A stretch of DNA of 64,000 bases from an uncultured Mucilaginibacter sp. (GCF_913773635.1 NZ_CAJYGQ010000013.1:297973-361972), one strand, 5' to 3'. Positions 42,080 to 51,018 are shown, numbered from the stretch's first letter. Notes: generated by a model not told the origin, from the letters alone. A program made the numbers and translations.

Positions 42080-42664
42080 TTAAGCTAATGAATTAAGGTA
42101 GTTTTTAAGTTCTTTTAAATAAACCTGGTAAGCTTCAGTACCAAGCAGCTTACCCATATTACGTATACCGCCATAACCCGAAATTATAAAATAGGCAACC
42201 TGCTGTGCATCAGTATTTTTATTAAAAGTACCTGCTTTAATACCCTGTTCAATCACATGCTCAATGGCCTTAGTCCACTCACCGAAAAGCTTGTGCAGCG
42301 CTTTATTAAATTGCACGTTAAGAGGCGACATTTCTTCGATAAGATTAATTGCCGGGCATCCATACCGCACATCAAACATGGGCGATTGCAGCAGTCCCTT
42401 CATCATGGCATAAATTTCCGTTGCCGGATCTTCTGCTACCAATAACGGCTTAATCATGGCTTCTTGCATACCCGGGTGCATTACTTCGCTGATCATCGCC
42501 AGGCCCATTTCTTCCTTATTTTTAAAATGGTAAAAAAAGGCTCCTTTCGTTACCTGCGTGGTGGCAATAATATCGTCAATACTGGTAGCCTGAAACCCAT
42601 TGCGGTAAATAAGCTCAAACGCCTTTTTTAAGATATTTAACCGGGTAACAGCTGCTTTTGACAT
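42080..42664 (-). CDS. TetR/AcrR-family transcriptional regulator
   Basis: A 194-residue repressor with an N-terminal helix-turn-helix (RLNILKKAFELIYRNGFQATSIDDIIATTQVTKGAFFYHFKNKEE), the classical TetR pattern, and a helical ligand-binding C-terminal domain. ATG 42664 is preferred over ATG 42676, because the operator 42667-42686 and the box at 42690-42697 lie directly upstream. The site in front of itself and its near copy before the next two genes suggest autorepression and control of that membrane operon. The inducer is unknown. Confidence 0.88.
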   Translation of the reverse strand: MSKAAVTRLNILKKAFELIYRNGFQATSIDDIIATTQVTKGAFFYHFKNKEEMGLAMISEVMHPGMQEAMIKPLLVAEDPATEIYAMMKGLLQSPMFDVRYGCPAINLIEEMSPLNVQFNKALHKLFGEWTKAIEHVIEQGIKAGTFNKNTDAQQVAYFIISGYGGIRNMGKLLGTEAYQVYLKELKNYLNSLA

Positions 42665-42666
42665 AA

Positions 42667-42686
42667 AAAATACCAATTAGTATGTT
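42667..42686 (-). promoter_or_regulatory. TetR-type autoregulatory operator
   Basis: AAAATAC-CAATTA-GTATGTT, one mismatch from a perfect 7-bp-arm palindrome and sharing 18 of 20 bases with 42048-42067. It lies between the -7 box and the start codon, where a bound repressor would block transcription. Confidence 0.65.
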
Positions 42687-42689
42687 TTG

Positions 42690-42697
42690 CAAACATA
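42690..42697 (-). promoter_or_regulatory. TAnnTTTG promoter box of the TetR gene
   Basis: On the minus strand TATGTTTG is an exact match, directly before the operator. Confidence 0.6.
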
Positions 42698-42723
42698 ATG
42701 TCTTATGTTGAAATAAAGAAATG

Positions 42724-42784
42724 GTAAGCTTGATAATTACTAAGCTTACAAAAACCTGACGGTTTAGATTATTTAACCATCAGG
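42724..42784. repeat. Two tandem hairpins between the TetR and GH127 genes
   Basis: GTAAGCTT/AAGCTTAC (42724-42749) is perfect with a 10-base loop; CCTGACGGTT/AACCATCAGG (42755-42784) has one mismatch and a 10-base loop. Neither is followed by a U-run. They may be operator or mRNA elements of the divergent promoter region. Confidence 0.5.
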
Positions 42785-42874
42785 TAAGATAATTTTTCAT
42801 AATACATTGCTAATAATGTACACATTGATTATAATTGTGTAATTGACAGTTATAAACCCGCTCATTGTTCAATC

Positions 42875-45241
42875 ATGTTGTTAAAAAATTATATCTGTGC
42901 GTTATCGCTCAGCGTTTGCAGCGCGCTTTCATTTGCTCAGGTCAATTCTTCTACAGCATTGCAGAGCTTCACCCTATCATCGGTAAAACTATTGCCAAGC
43001 CCTTTCAATCAGGCGCAGGAAACAGATATGCGGTATATGCTATCGCTTAACCCCGATAGATTACTTGCCCCGTACCTGCGTGAAGCCGGATTGAAACCTA
43101 AAGCTGAGCCATACGGTAATTGGGAGAACACAGGTTTAGACGGCCATATAGGTGGGCATTATCTATCGGCGCTGTCATTGATGTATGCATCAACAGGTAA
43201 TGCCGAGGTTAAGCAAAAGCTTGATTATATGATTGCTGAACTTAAACGCTGCCAGCATACCAACGGCAATGGATACATAGGCGGCATACCCGGCGGTAAA
43301 GCCATGTGGAATGAAATTGAGCAGGGCAAAATTAATGCGTCTACCTTTGGCCTTAACGGGAAATGGGTACCGTTATACAACATTCACAAGCTTTTTGCCG
43401 GTTTATATGATGCGTATGCCGTAGCCGGAGATGCTCAGGCCAAAACCATGCTCATTAAACTTACCGACTGGTTTGACACCATTACACATAATTTAACAAA
43501 TGAACAGGCGCAACAAATGATGCGCAGTGAACATGGCGGACTGAATGAGGTTTTTGCCAATGTATACAGCATTACCGGTAACCAGAAATATTTGTCGCTC
43601 GCACGCAAGTTTTCACACGAGGCTATACTCAATCCGCTGTTGCAGAATAAGGATGCGCTTACAGGCTTACATGCCAATACGCAAATACCCAAAGTAATAG
43701 GTTTTGAGCGTATTGCGCAGCTAAGCAATGACCCAAAATGGGATAACGCGGCCAACTACTTTTGGAATAACGTGGTTTATAAACGAACTATTGCCTTTGG
43801 TGGCAATAGTGTGCGCGAGCATTTCAACGCTACTGATAACTTTATGCCGATGCTTGAATCGCGCGAGGGGCCTGAAACTTGCAATTCGTACAACATGCTT
43901 AAGCTAAGCAAGGAGCTGTTTTTAAATCACCCCGAGCGTAAGTATATGGATTATTACGAACGCACCTTATACAATCACATCTTATCGTCGCAAAGGCCAG
44001 AGGGTGGTTTTGTGTACTTTACTCCTATACGCCCGGGCCATTACCGCGCTTACTCACAACCTCAGGAAGCGTTTTGGTGCTGCGTAGGCTCAGGTCTGGA
44101 AAACCATGGCAAATATGGCGAGCTTATATACGCACATAACAAAAATGACCTGTTTGTAAACTTGTTTATAGCATCAACACTCACATGGAAACAAAAAGGT
44201 TTAATTGTTACCCAGGATACCGACTTTCCCTACAATGAAAACTCCAGGCTAACAATTAAGTTAAAAAAAGCCAGTCGTTTTGCGCTTAATTTCCGCAGCC
44301 CTTCATGGGTACAAGATGGTAAAATGAGCATTTCAGTAAACGGCAAGCAACAAATAGTCAAAATTAATGCTAAAGGCTACACCTCAGTTGAGCGTACATG
44401 GAAAACGGGCGATGTTGTAACGGTTACTTTACCTATGCACACCAGTGCCGAATTTTTGCCCGATGGATCGGACTGGGTTGCGTTTTTGCATGGCCCCATA
44501 GTGCTAGCTGCCGACATGGGTAAAAACGATTTGGTAGGTGAAACGGCAGATGACAGCCGCATGGGTCATATAGCATCTGGTGCGTTGATGCCTTTAGATG
44601 AAGCACCCATGATAGTAGCAGCTAACAAAGATGTACAGAACAGCACAGAAGCAACTAATGGATTGATGAGTTATTCTGCGGCGAAATTGATTTATCAGGA
44701 TAATTACAAAAACCTGAAACTGGTACCTTTCTATACTCTGCAAAACACGCGCTACATCATTTACTGGCCTTATACCAGCACTCAGAAATTGCCTGCCGTA
44801 CTTGCAGCCATGAAAGAAAAAGAAGCTAAAAAACAAGCTTTAGATGCCCAAACTGTTGACCTAGTAAACACCGGCGAGCAGCAGCCCGAAAATGACCATA
44901 ATTTTAAAGGCGAAAACACCGACAACGGGCTCTTTGCTGAACGCCATTATCGCAATGCTAAAGGCTGGTTTAGTTACACTCTTAAAAATTCATTGGGTAC
45001 GGCTACAAAATTACGTATCACATATCACGGTCGTGAACGTAACCGCGAGTTTGATGTGCTGATAAACGACACTTTACTAAGTCATGTTAAGCTTGACGGC
45101 TCAAGCGGTGATAAGTTTATTGATGTAGATTATGCCTTGCCTACAAACATTACCAAGTCTACCACATTGGAGGTAAAGTTTATGGCCTCACAAGGCTCGG
45201 CTGTAGCAAATGTTTACGAAGTAAGGCTGTTGAAACCGTGA
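42875..45241 (+). CDS. GH127 (DUF1680) beta-L-arabinofuranosidase-type glycoside hydrolase
   Basis: A 788-residue exported enzyme with a signal peptide (about 1-21, ending SFAQ). The catalytic (alpha/alpha)6 domain has the GH127 zinc-thiolate set: Glu334 and Cys336 in GPETCNSYN and the pair Cys402/Cys403 in FWCCVGSG, equivalent to the Glu and Cys residues of HypBA1. Sandwich domains follow, including the C-terminal part with YHGRERNREFDVLIND. It probably removes L-arabinofuranose from plant glycoproteins or pectic glycans in the periplasm. No SusC/SusD pair or other glycosidase is adjacent, so it is not in a classical PUL. Confidence 0.9.
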   Translation: MLLKNYICALSLSVCSALSFAQVNSSTALQSFTLSSVKLLPSPFNQAQETDMRYMLSLNPDRLLAPYLREAGLKPKAEPYGNWENTGLDGHIGGHYLSALSLMYASTGNAEVKQKLDYMIAELKRCQHTNGNGYIGGIPGGKAMWNEIEQGKINASTFGLNGKWVPLYNIHKLFAGLYDAYAVAGDAQAKTMLIKLTDWFDTITHNLTNEQAQQMMRSEHGGLNEVFANVYSITGNQKYLSLARKFSHEAILNPLLQNKDALTGLHANTQIPKVIGFERIAQLSNDPKWDNAANYFWNNVVYKRTIAFGGNSVREHFNATDNFMPMLESREGPETCNSYNMLKLSKELFLNHPERKYMDYYERTLYNHILSSQRPEGGFVYFTPIRPGHYRAYSQPQEAFWCCVGSGLENHGKYGELIYAHNKNDLFVNLFIASTLTWKQKGLIVTQDTDFPYNENSRLTIKLKKASRFALNFRSPSWVQDGKMSISVNGKQQIVKINAKGYTSVERTWKTGDVVTVTLPMHTSAEFLPDGSDWVAFLHGPIVLAADMGKNDLVGETADDSRMGHIASGALMPLDEAPMIVAANKDVQNSTEATNGLMSYSAAKLIYQDNYKNLKLVPFYTLQNTRYIIYWPYTSTQKLPAVLAAMKEKEAKKQALDAQTVDLVNTGEQQPENDHNFKGENTDNGLFAERHYRNAKGWFSYTLKNSLGTATKLRITYHGRERNREFDVLINDTLLSHVKLDGSSGDKFIDVDYALPTNITKSTTLEVKFMASQGSAVANVYEVRLLKP

Positions 45242-45257
45242 TAAGTACGGTAGTTAA

Positions 45258-45542
45258 TCAATCAGCTACTAGTAGCCAAACAGAATAGTTTTCCGGGTAT
45301 ACATTGGCGCTTCCACAGGCGCAATGCTTTTGGTTTGCGCATCTAATAAACTCTTTTACAGTAAAAGCGGTGGTGCTCGTCGCCTCATCGTGACGGTAAA
45401 GTTGAAACGCAGATGAATTGTTCGTAAAAGACCAGCATATCAAAATTCCGTCATAAAAATCTGTATCAGGGTCAACTTCGTTAATGTAGTTTAACTTCGT
45501 CTGATTTTTTTTAGAATTTATGTCATTAGTGAACGAAAACAT
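45258..45542 (-). CDS. Possible hypothetical protein overlapping the DUF3050 start
   Basis: A 94-residue frame (or 109 if started at 45587) on the strand opposite the DUF3050 gene, overlapping its first 23 bases. The part outside the overlap (45258-45519) has natural-looking protein sequence (DFYDGILICWSFTNNSSAFQ, CANQKHCACG). If it is not real, this 278-base stretch holds no gene. I do not recognise the sequence and the start is uncertain. Confidence 0.35.
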   Translation of the reverse strand: MFSFTNDINSKKNQTKLNYINEVDPDTDFYDGILICWSFTNNSSAFQLYRHDEATSTTAFTVKEFIRCANQKHCACGSANVYPENYSVWLLVAD

Positions 45543-46296
45543 ACTATCTCTCAAAAAGCGCATTGAACCCTTACGGTTGCAGCTCATTCAGCATCCGCTA
45601 TATAAAAACATACAATCCCTGCCAAACCTCACGGTGTTTATGGAACACCACATTTTTGCCGTATGGGATTTTATGTCGTTACTGAAAGCGCTACAGCAAA
45701 AACTCACCTGTACTAACGTACCTTGGATGCCGGCAGGAAACGCTAACACCCGTTACCTGATTAATGAAATTGTAACCGGCGAAGAAAGCGACGTTGATAA
45801 CGAAGGAAACCGTACAAGCCATTTTGAGCTTTATTTACGCGCAATGGAGCAGGCCGGTGGTAAAATGGCTTATATAAATTCACTTTTTGATGAATTAAAG
45901 TTGCACGAAATAAACACGGCTCTTAATAATGCAGCAATACCTAATGCTGCGCGTGAATTTGTAAAACATACCTTTGAGGTTATTAACACCAACAAATCAT
46001 ACCTACAAGCAGCTGTATTTACATTTGGCAGGGAAGATTTAATCCCTGATATGTTTATTAGCATGGTAAAGGAGATAAGCAGCCAATTTCCGGGTAAAGT
46101 AGATTTGCTTTTATATTACCTTGAAAGACATATTGAAGTAGACGGCGATCATCACTCGCAACTTGCATATGAAATGACGGCTGAGTTGTGCGGAGAAGAT
46201 ACACACAAATGGCAGGAAGCTACTGAAGCCGTTGAAGAAGCTCTTAAGGCACGCATTGCATTATGGGATGGAATACTGTCCCAAATATCTGCTTAA
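45520..46296 (+). CDS. DUF3050 family protein (haem-oxygenase-like fold)
   Basis: A 258-residue, mostly helical soluble protein with the DUF3050 signatures: HHIFAVWDFMSLLKALQ (residues 43-59), PWMP, NEIVTGEESD and LERHIEVDGDHH (203-214). The repeated His/Glu/Asp residues fit a di-metal site in a haem-oxygenase-like helical fold. Function unknown; it is widespread in Bacteroidota. The gene has its own terminator. Confidence 0.82.
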   Translation: MSLVNENILSLKKRIEPLRLQLIQHPLYKNIQSLPNLTVFMEHHIFAVWDFMSLLKALQQKLTCTNVPWMPAGNANTRYLINEIVTGEESDVDNEGNRTSHFELYLRAMEQAGGKMAYINSLFDELKLHEINTALNNAAIPNAAREFVKHTFEVINTNKSYLQAAVFTFGREDLIPDMFISMVKEISSQFPGKVDLLLYYLERHIEVDGDHHSQLAYEMTAELCGEDTHKWQEATEAVEEALKARIALWDGILSQISA

Positions 46297-46298
46297 TG

Positions 46299-46330
46299 AA
46301 ACAGGCGCTTAACTACTTAAGCGCCTGTTT
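46299..46330. terminator. Bidirectional terminator overlapping the lipoprotein stop
   Basis: A perfect 14-bp stem (46299-46312 with 46317-46330) with loop CTAC. It ends the DUF3050 gene (+). On the minus strand the last codons of the lipoprotein gene lie in one arm and the stop begins in the loop (46313-46315). Confidence 0.85.
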
Positions 46331-46882
46331 TATTTTACCCGATATAATATACCGGTTGCTTCCTAAAAATCTTACCTTCTGCAGTTTATCAATACTATAA
46401 AGCGAATCGGGATAATAATCAAGCTGTTCGGTAGTTTGATACAGCAGGTTTTTTGTGTAATTATTAATCTTAATTCGTTTAACCTTCTCACCTGCACGGT
46501 AAATCACCATCCGGCGGGTTACCAGGTCATCCTCAAGTGCAGCATAAACTACCGAATCGGCTTTGTTAATAATGCTGTAACTATCTTTCCATGCAGGCTT
46601 ATTAATATCCGATGCACTGAAAGGCGCGAGCTCTTGTCCCCAGTTTTTTATCTGCAGCTCTTTGGTTTGTGCAACATCATTATTATGCCTTACCGTTTTA
46701 ATTACTGTTAAAGGCAACTTGTTAAGCCGTGCAGAATCAGCATTGATAAACGTTTTTAAATTGAAGTAGCGGTTGGCAACCGAACTTTCGCGCACATTTG
46801 GCCGGCACGAGGCCAGCACAACTATACACAACAAGCCGCAGCAAAGCTCAACCTTATATTTCAACAATTTATACCAACACAT
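46313..46882 (-). CDS. Hypothetical lipoprotein
   Basis: A 189-residue exported protein; the hydrophobic signal ends in LASC with Cys26. The mature part is rich in charged residues and strands (RYFNLKTFINADSARLN, RRMVIYRAGEKVKRIKI, SNRYIISGKI). I do not recognise a domain. It overlaps the end of gpmI by 14 bases, so it is the second gene of that transcript. Confidence 0.7.
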   Translation of the reverse strand: MCWYKLLKYKVELCCGLLCIVVLASCRPNVRESSVANRYFNLKTFINADSARLNKLPLTVIKTVRHNNDVAQTKELQIKNWGQELAPFSASDINKPAWKDSYSIINKADSVVYAALEDDLVTRRMVIYRAGEKVKRIKINNYTKNLLYQTTEQLDYYPDSLYSIDKLQKVRFLGSNRYIISGKIKQALK

Positions 46883-48389
46883 TACCGGTCATAGCCTCTG
46901 GTACATTCACACCCAAAATTTTCAATACAGTAGGCGCAATGTCTCCCAGCTTACCATCGTTAATCTGCTTATCATCTTTATCAATTAAAATACACGGAAC
47001 CAGGTTGGTAGTGTGAGCAGTGTTTGGTGATCCATCATCGTTTATCATAAAATCAGCATTACCATGATCGGCAATAATGATAAATGAATAACCATTTTGG
47101 GTACCTGTTTCAACCAGCGTTTTAACGCAGCTGTCAACCGTTTCGGCAGCTTTAACTACGGCTTCAAACACACCGGTATGGCCTACCATATCAGTATTGG
47201 CAAAGTTAAGGCAAATAAAATCGGCCCATCCGCTTTGCAATTCAGGTAATATGGCATCGCGTATACCTTCTGCACTCATTTCGGGCTGCAAATCATAAGT
47301 AGCCACTTTTGGCGATGGAATCATTATGCGGCGCTCATTTTCAAATTCGCGCTCGCGACCGCCGGAGAAAAAGAAGGTTACGTGCGGATACTTTTCAGTT
47401 TCAGCAATACGTATTTGATTTTTTCCGGCATCTTGCAATACCTCGCCCAGGGTTTGGGTCAAATCGTCTTTAGTAAATATAACGTTAACGTTTTTAAACG
47501 TTTCGTCATAAGTGGTCATGGTTACGTAATGCAGGCTAAGTGCGTGCATGTTTTGCTCCGGAAAATCTTTCTGACACAAAGCTTGCGTTATTTCGCGGCC
47601 CCTGTCTGTACGGAAGTTAAAGCAAATTACAACGTCACCGTCCTTTATTTGTGCCACCGGCTGCCCATCGGCGTTAACCATAACAATGGGCTTAACAAAC
47701 TCATCGGTTACACCATCGGCATACGAAGTTTTAACCGCTTCAACAAGGTTAGTTGCCGGGGTACCGGTTCCGTTTACCATTAAGTCATAAGCCAGTTTAA
47801 CACGTTCCCATCTGTTATCTCTGTCCATGGCATAATAACGGCCTATAGCCGAAGCTATTTTTACCGGCTGATTAGCTATAGATAATTCAAAATCAGTAAT
47901 AAAGCCAATACCTGAGTTAGGATCGGTATCGCGGCCATCTAAAAATGCATGTACAAATACATTTTTCAAGCCATACTCGGTAGCAGCATCACATAACCCC
48001 TTTACGTGCCTGGTGTGTGAATGCACGCCACCGTCAGACAAAAGACCTATGAAGTGAACATCCTTATTATTTTGCTGCGCATATTCAAAGGCTACCCTTA
48101 CCACACTATTTTGTGATAGCTCGTGGTCATCACATGCTTTATGTATACGGCCCAACTCCTGGTAAACAACGCGTCCGGCACCCAAATTCATGTGACCAAC
48201 CTCTGAATTGCCCATTTGCCCATCAGGCAAACCCACATCCATTCCCGATGTAACGAGCTTAGAGTTAGGATACTGTTGCAGCATCTCATCAAAAAAAGGC
48301 GTGTTGGCCATATAAATGGCGTTCGATTCATCCCGACGGCCGTAACCCCAGCCATCAAGTATCAGTAAGGCTACTTTTTTGTTTTCCAC
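46869..48389 (-). CDS. gpmI: 2,3-bisphosphoglycerate-independent phosphoglycerate mutase
   Basis: Interconverts 3- and 2-phosphoglycerate in glycolysis using two metal ions. The 506-residue protein has ILDGWGYG (Asp12 metal ligand), the phosphoserine motif QMGNSEVGHMNLG with Ser62, and DGRDTDPNSG and DHGNAD later. The frame is open to 48422, but a TATATTTG promoter box lies at 48394-48401, so the start is most likely the GTG at 48389, making an almost leaderless mRNA. Confidence 0.95.
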   Translation of the reverse strand: MENKKVALLILDGWGYGRRDESNAIYMANTPFFDEMLQQYPNSKLVTSGMDVGLPDGQMGNSEVGHMNLGAGRVVYQELGRIHKACDDHELSQNSVVRVAFEYAQQNNKDVHFIGLLSDGGVHSHTRHVKGLCDAATEYGLKNVFVHAFLDGRDTDPNSGIGFITDFELSIANQPVKIASAIGRYYAMDRDNRWERVKLAYDLMVNGTGTPATNLVEAVKTSYADGVTDEFVKPIVMVNADGQPVAQIKDGDVVICFNFRTDRGREITQALCQKDFPEQNMHALSLHYVTMTTYDETFKNVNVIFTKDDLTQTLGEVLQDAGKNQIRIAETEKYPHVTFFFSGGREREFENERRIMIPSPKVATYDLQPEMSAEGIRDAILPELQSGWADFICLNFANTDMVGHTGVFEAVVKAAETVDSCVKTLVETGTQNGYSFIIIADHGNADFMINDDGSPNTAHTTNLVPCILIDKDDKQINDGKLGDIAPTVLKILGVNVPEAMTGNVLV

Positions 48390-48393
48390 GTTG

Positions 48394-48401
48394 CAAATAT
48401 A
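48394..48401 (-). promoter_or_regulatory. TAnnTTTG promoter box of gpmI
   Basis: On the minus strand TATATTTG is an exact match. Its G is 5 bases before the GTG start (48389), so the transcript should start almost at the codon. Confidence 0.6.
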
Positions 48402-48586
48402 ATTTTTTGTTTCAATGAGCAATCGGCTTAGGCAGTTAAGTTAGTGTGAAAATTACATGGTGGTGTTTTGCTTGTTGCAAGTAAAACCACCTCTATATCT
48501 CTTTAGGTTTGTAGCATACCAGCCACAGCTATAAAATCACCAACGTAACAATAAAATTCAAAAAACTAAATACTCACTAATTGTTT

Positions 48587-48594
48587 TACTTTTG
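48587..48594 (+). promoter_or_regulatory. TAnnTTTG promoter box of nadC
   Basis: TACTTTTG is an exact match. The TTG at 48592 would be in frame with nadC but lies in the box, so it is unlikely to be the start. Confidence 0.6.
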
Positions 48595-48615
48595 AACCGA
48601 CAAATATCTATTGTT

Positions 48616-49464
48616 TTGGACAAACAACTTATTGACGATTTTATAAACAGGGCGCTGGCCGAAGATGTTGGCGATGGCGACCATACATCCCTGGCAACCA
48701 TACCCGAGGGCACACAGGGCAAAGCACGCCTGCTGGTTAAAGATACCGGCGTATTGGCCGGAGTAGAACTGGCACAGGAAATATTTCACATTGTTAATCC
48801 TGATTTAAAGGTTACAGTATTTATACAAGACGGAGCCGATATAAAACCAAAAGACGTAGTGCTTGAGGTTGAAGGCGATGTACAATGCATTTTACGCGGC
48901 GAACGCCTTGTATTAAATTGCATGCAGCGTATGAGCGGCATTGCTACCAAAACACGCCAGATAACCGATTTACTGGCCGGCACTACTACCAAGGTTTTGG
49001 ATACCCGCAAAACAACACCCGGTTTCCGTTATCTTGAAAAATGGGCAGTTGCCATAGGCGGCGGTGTTAACCACCGGTTTGGGTTATATGATATGATACT
49101 TATAAAAGATAATCATGTTGATTACTCGGGCGGCATACGCGAGGCTTTATATAATACACAGGAATACCTAAAAACCGTTAATAAAAAGTTGCCTATTGAA
49201 ATAGAAGTACGCAATTTGGATGAATTGGAGCAGGTACTGGCCGTAGGCGGTATTGACCGAATACTGCTTGATAATTTTAACATTCCTGACATGCGGGAGG
49301 CCGTTAACATTGTAGCCGGCAGGTATGCAACTGAAGCATCGGGAGGCATCACTGCTGATAATATACGTGATTACGCTGCCTGCGGTGTAGATTACATTTC
49401 GGTTGGTGCGTTAACACATTCGGTAAAAAGTTTAGACCTGAGTTTAAAAGCTGTTAAACAATAA
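48616..49464 (+). CDS. nadC: Nicotinate-nucleotide pyrophosphorylase (quinolinate phosphoribosyltransferase)
   Basis: Converts quinolinate and PRPP to nicotinate mononucleotide in NAD synthesis. The protein (282 residues from TTG 48616) has the family motifs EDVGDGDHTSLA, RLVLNCMQRMSGIAT, LDTRKTTPGFR, KDNHVDYSGG and the C-terminal ASGGITADNIRDYAACGVDYISVGALTHS. The start is uncertain: TTG 48592 is inside the promoter box and there is no ATG nearby, so TTG 48616 is the best choice. nadA and nadB are not in the window. Confidence 0.93.
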   Translation: MDKQLIDDFINRALAEDVGDGDHTSLATIPEGTQGKARLLVKDTGVLAGVELAQEIFHIVNPDLKVTVFIQDGADIKPKDVVLEVEGDVQCILRGERLVLNCMQRMSGIATKTRQITDLLAGTTTKVLDTRKTTPGFRYLEKWAVAIGGGVNHRFGLYDMILIKDNHVDYSGGIREALYNTQEYLKTVNKKLPIEIEVRNLDELEQVLAVGGIDRILLDNFNIPDMREAVNIVAGRYATEASGGITADNIRDYAACGVDYISVGALTHSVKSLDLSLKAVKQ

Positions 49465-49506
49465 CAGCCCCGTGTATTTTATTTGATTTAGTATTATTGT
49501 GGCAAT

Positions 49507-50154
49507 ATGGTAACAGTCTACTCTGTTTTAGTGCTCATACTGGCCTACTTGTTTGGCTCTATCCCCACTGCGGTATGGATTGGCCAGGCATTTTACGGAA
49601 TAGATGTACGTGAGTATGGCAGCGGCAACGCCGGTGCCACCAATACCTTCAGGGTTTTGGGCAAGCAAGCCGGCATACCGGTTATGCTAATTGATATTTT
49701 AAAAGGTTGGACGGCTACCAACCTGGCCTATTTATTAGGCACAAGCACCATTGGTCATCATAATTCGGTTGCATTTATCAATTACCAGCTGGCGTTAGGA
49801 ATTGCCGCTGTAATGGGCCATTTGTTCCCGGTTTTTGCAGGTTTTAGAGGTGGTAAAGGTGTTGCCACACTTTTTGGAATGGTTTTGGCTATTAACCTTC
49901 ACGCTGCCTTGTTATGTGTGTTGGTTTTTATTGTGGTATTACTTGTATCCAAATATGTATCGCTTAGCTCAATTATAGCAGGCTTTACCTACTTGGCAGG
50001 AGTAACGGTTATATTTCCGGTGTATATAAAATCGGTCGTAATTTACAGCATGTGTATATGCGTACTGATTTTGGTTACACACCAAAAAAACATTGAGCGG
50101 TTGTTGAAGGGCAAGGAGTCTAAAGTAAATCTTTTTAAAAGTAAAGTAGCTTAA
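49507..50154 (+). CDS. plsY: Acyl-phosphate:glycerol-3-phosphate acyltransferase PlsY
   Basis: Makes lysophosphatidate from acyl-phosphate and glycerol-3-P, the first membrane-bound step of phospholipid synthesis. The 215-residue protein has five to seven helices and the three PlsY motifs: GSIPTAVWIG, SGNAGATNTFR (residues 39-49) and MGHLFPVFAGFRGGKGVAT. A near-consensus box TATTATTG at about 49491 precedes it. The M48 protease gene follows 14 bases after the stop. Confidence 0.94.
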   Translation: MVTVYSVLVLILAYLFGSIPTAVWIGQAFYGIDVREYGSGNAGATNTFRVLGKQAGIPVMLIDILKGWTATNLAYLLGTSTIGHHNSVAFINYQLALGIAAVMGHLFPVFAGFRGGKGVATLFGMVLAINLHAALLCVLVFIVVLLVSKYVSLSSIIAGFTYLAGVTVIFPVYIKSVVIYSMCICVLILVTHQKNIERLLKGKESKVNLFKSKVA

Positions 50155-50168
50155 AATCAACTATACCT

Positions 50169-50972
50169 ATGAAAATGTCAAAACCGATCCTGGCCCTGTT
50201 TGCGGCCGTACTGTTCTACTCCTGTTCTACTGTACCGTTAACCGGTCGTAAGCAATTTTTAGCCGTAAGCGATAGCGAAATTAACCAGTCTGCAGCGGCA
50301 AGTTATCAGCAATTGCTATCTGACCCTAAAACCAAAGTTATTAATGGCTCAACTGATGCACAGCGTGTTAAACGCGTAGGCAACCAGCTTGCTGCCGCCA
50401 TACAGCAGTATTTAAGCCAAAACGGCTACGGCGATCAATACAACTTCAAATGGGAATTTAACCTTATTGATAGTAAAGAGGTGAATGCCTGGTGTATGCC
50501 TGGTGGTAAAGTTGCCGTATATAGCGGCATATTGCCTATTACTCAAGACGATGCTGGCTTAGCAACTGTTATGGGCCATGAAATTGGTCATGCTATTGCC
50601 AAGCACTCAGCTGAACGCATTTCACAAGAATACGTAGCTCAGGGCTTAGGTGCAGCAGTAGGTGTTGCATCAAACACATCAAACTCAGCAGGATTAAAAA
50701 TTGTTAACGCACTATACGGTACCGGCAAAGATTTAGCACTTTTACATTATAGCCGCTCGCAGGAAACCGAGGCCGACCGCTTAGGTTTAACCTTTATGGC
50801 AATGGCCGGTTATAATCCTAATGCTGCCGTTAGCTTTTGGCAACGCATGGCCGCTAAAGCCGGAGGCAACGCGCCACCTGAGTTTTTGAGCACTCACCCT
50901 TCTGACGCTACCCGTATACGCGAAATCCAAAACCGTATACCCGAAGCAATGAAGTATTATAAAGGAAAATAA
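50169..50972 (+). CDS. M48-family metalloprotease, lipoprotein
   Basis: A 267-residue zinc protease, probably anchored in the periplasm: lipobox FYSC with Cys19 after a hydrophobic run. The zinc site is HEIGH (137-141) with the third ligand Glu201 in SRSQETEADRLG. The sequence AWCMPGGKVAVYSGILPI is the M48 C/LoiP-type hallmark. It may degrade misfolded outer-membrane proteins, as BepA or LoiP do in E. coli. It shares a transcript with plsY and is followed by a strong terminator. Confidence 0.9.
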   Translation: MKMSKPILALFAAVLFYSCSTVPLTGRKQFLAVSDSEINQSAAASYQQLLSDPKTKVINGSTDAQRVKRVGNQLAAAIQQYLSQNGYGDQYNFKWEFNLIDSKEVNAWCMPGGKVAVYSGILPITQDDAGLATVMGHEIGHAIAKHSAERISQEYVAQGLGAAVGVASNTSNSAGLKIVNALYGTGKDLALLHYSRSQETEADRLGLTFMAMAGYNPNAAVSFWQRMAAKAGGNAPPEFLSTHPSDATRIREIQNRIPEAMKYYKGK

Positions 50973-50984
50973 TCCAGTTTTATA

Positions 50985-51018
50985 AAAAAAAATCCCGCCC
51001 TTAGAGCGGGATTTTTTT
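50985..51018 (+). terminator. Terminator of the plsY/M48 transcript
   Basis: The stem AATCCCGC/GCGGGATT (50991-50998 with 51006-51013) is extended by A-run/T-run pairing and lies 18 bases after the stop. Confidence 0.88.
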
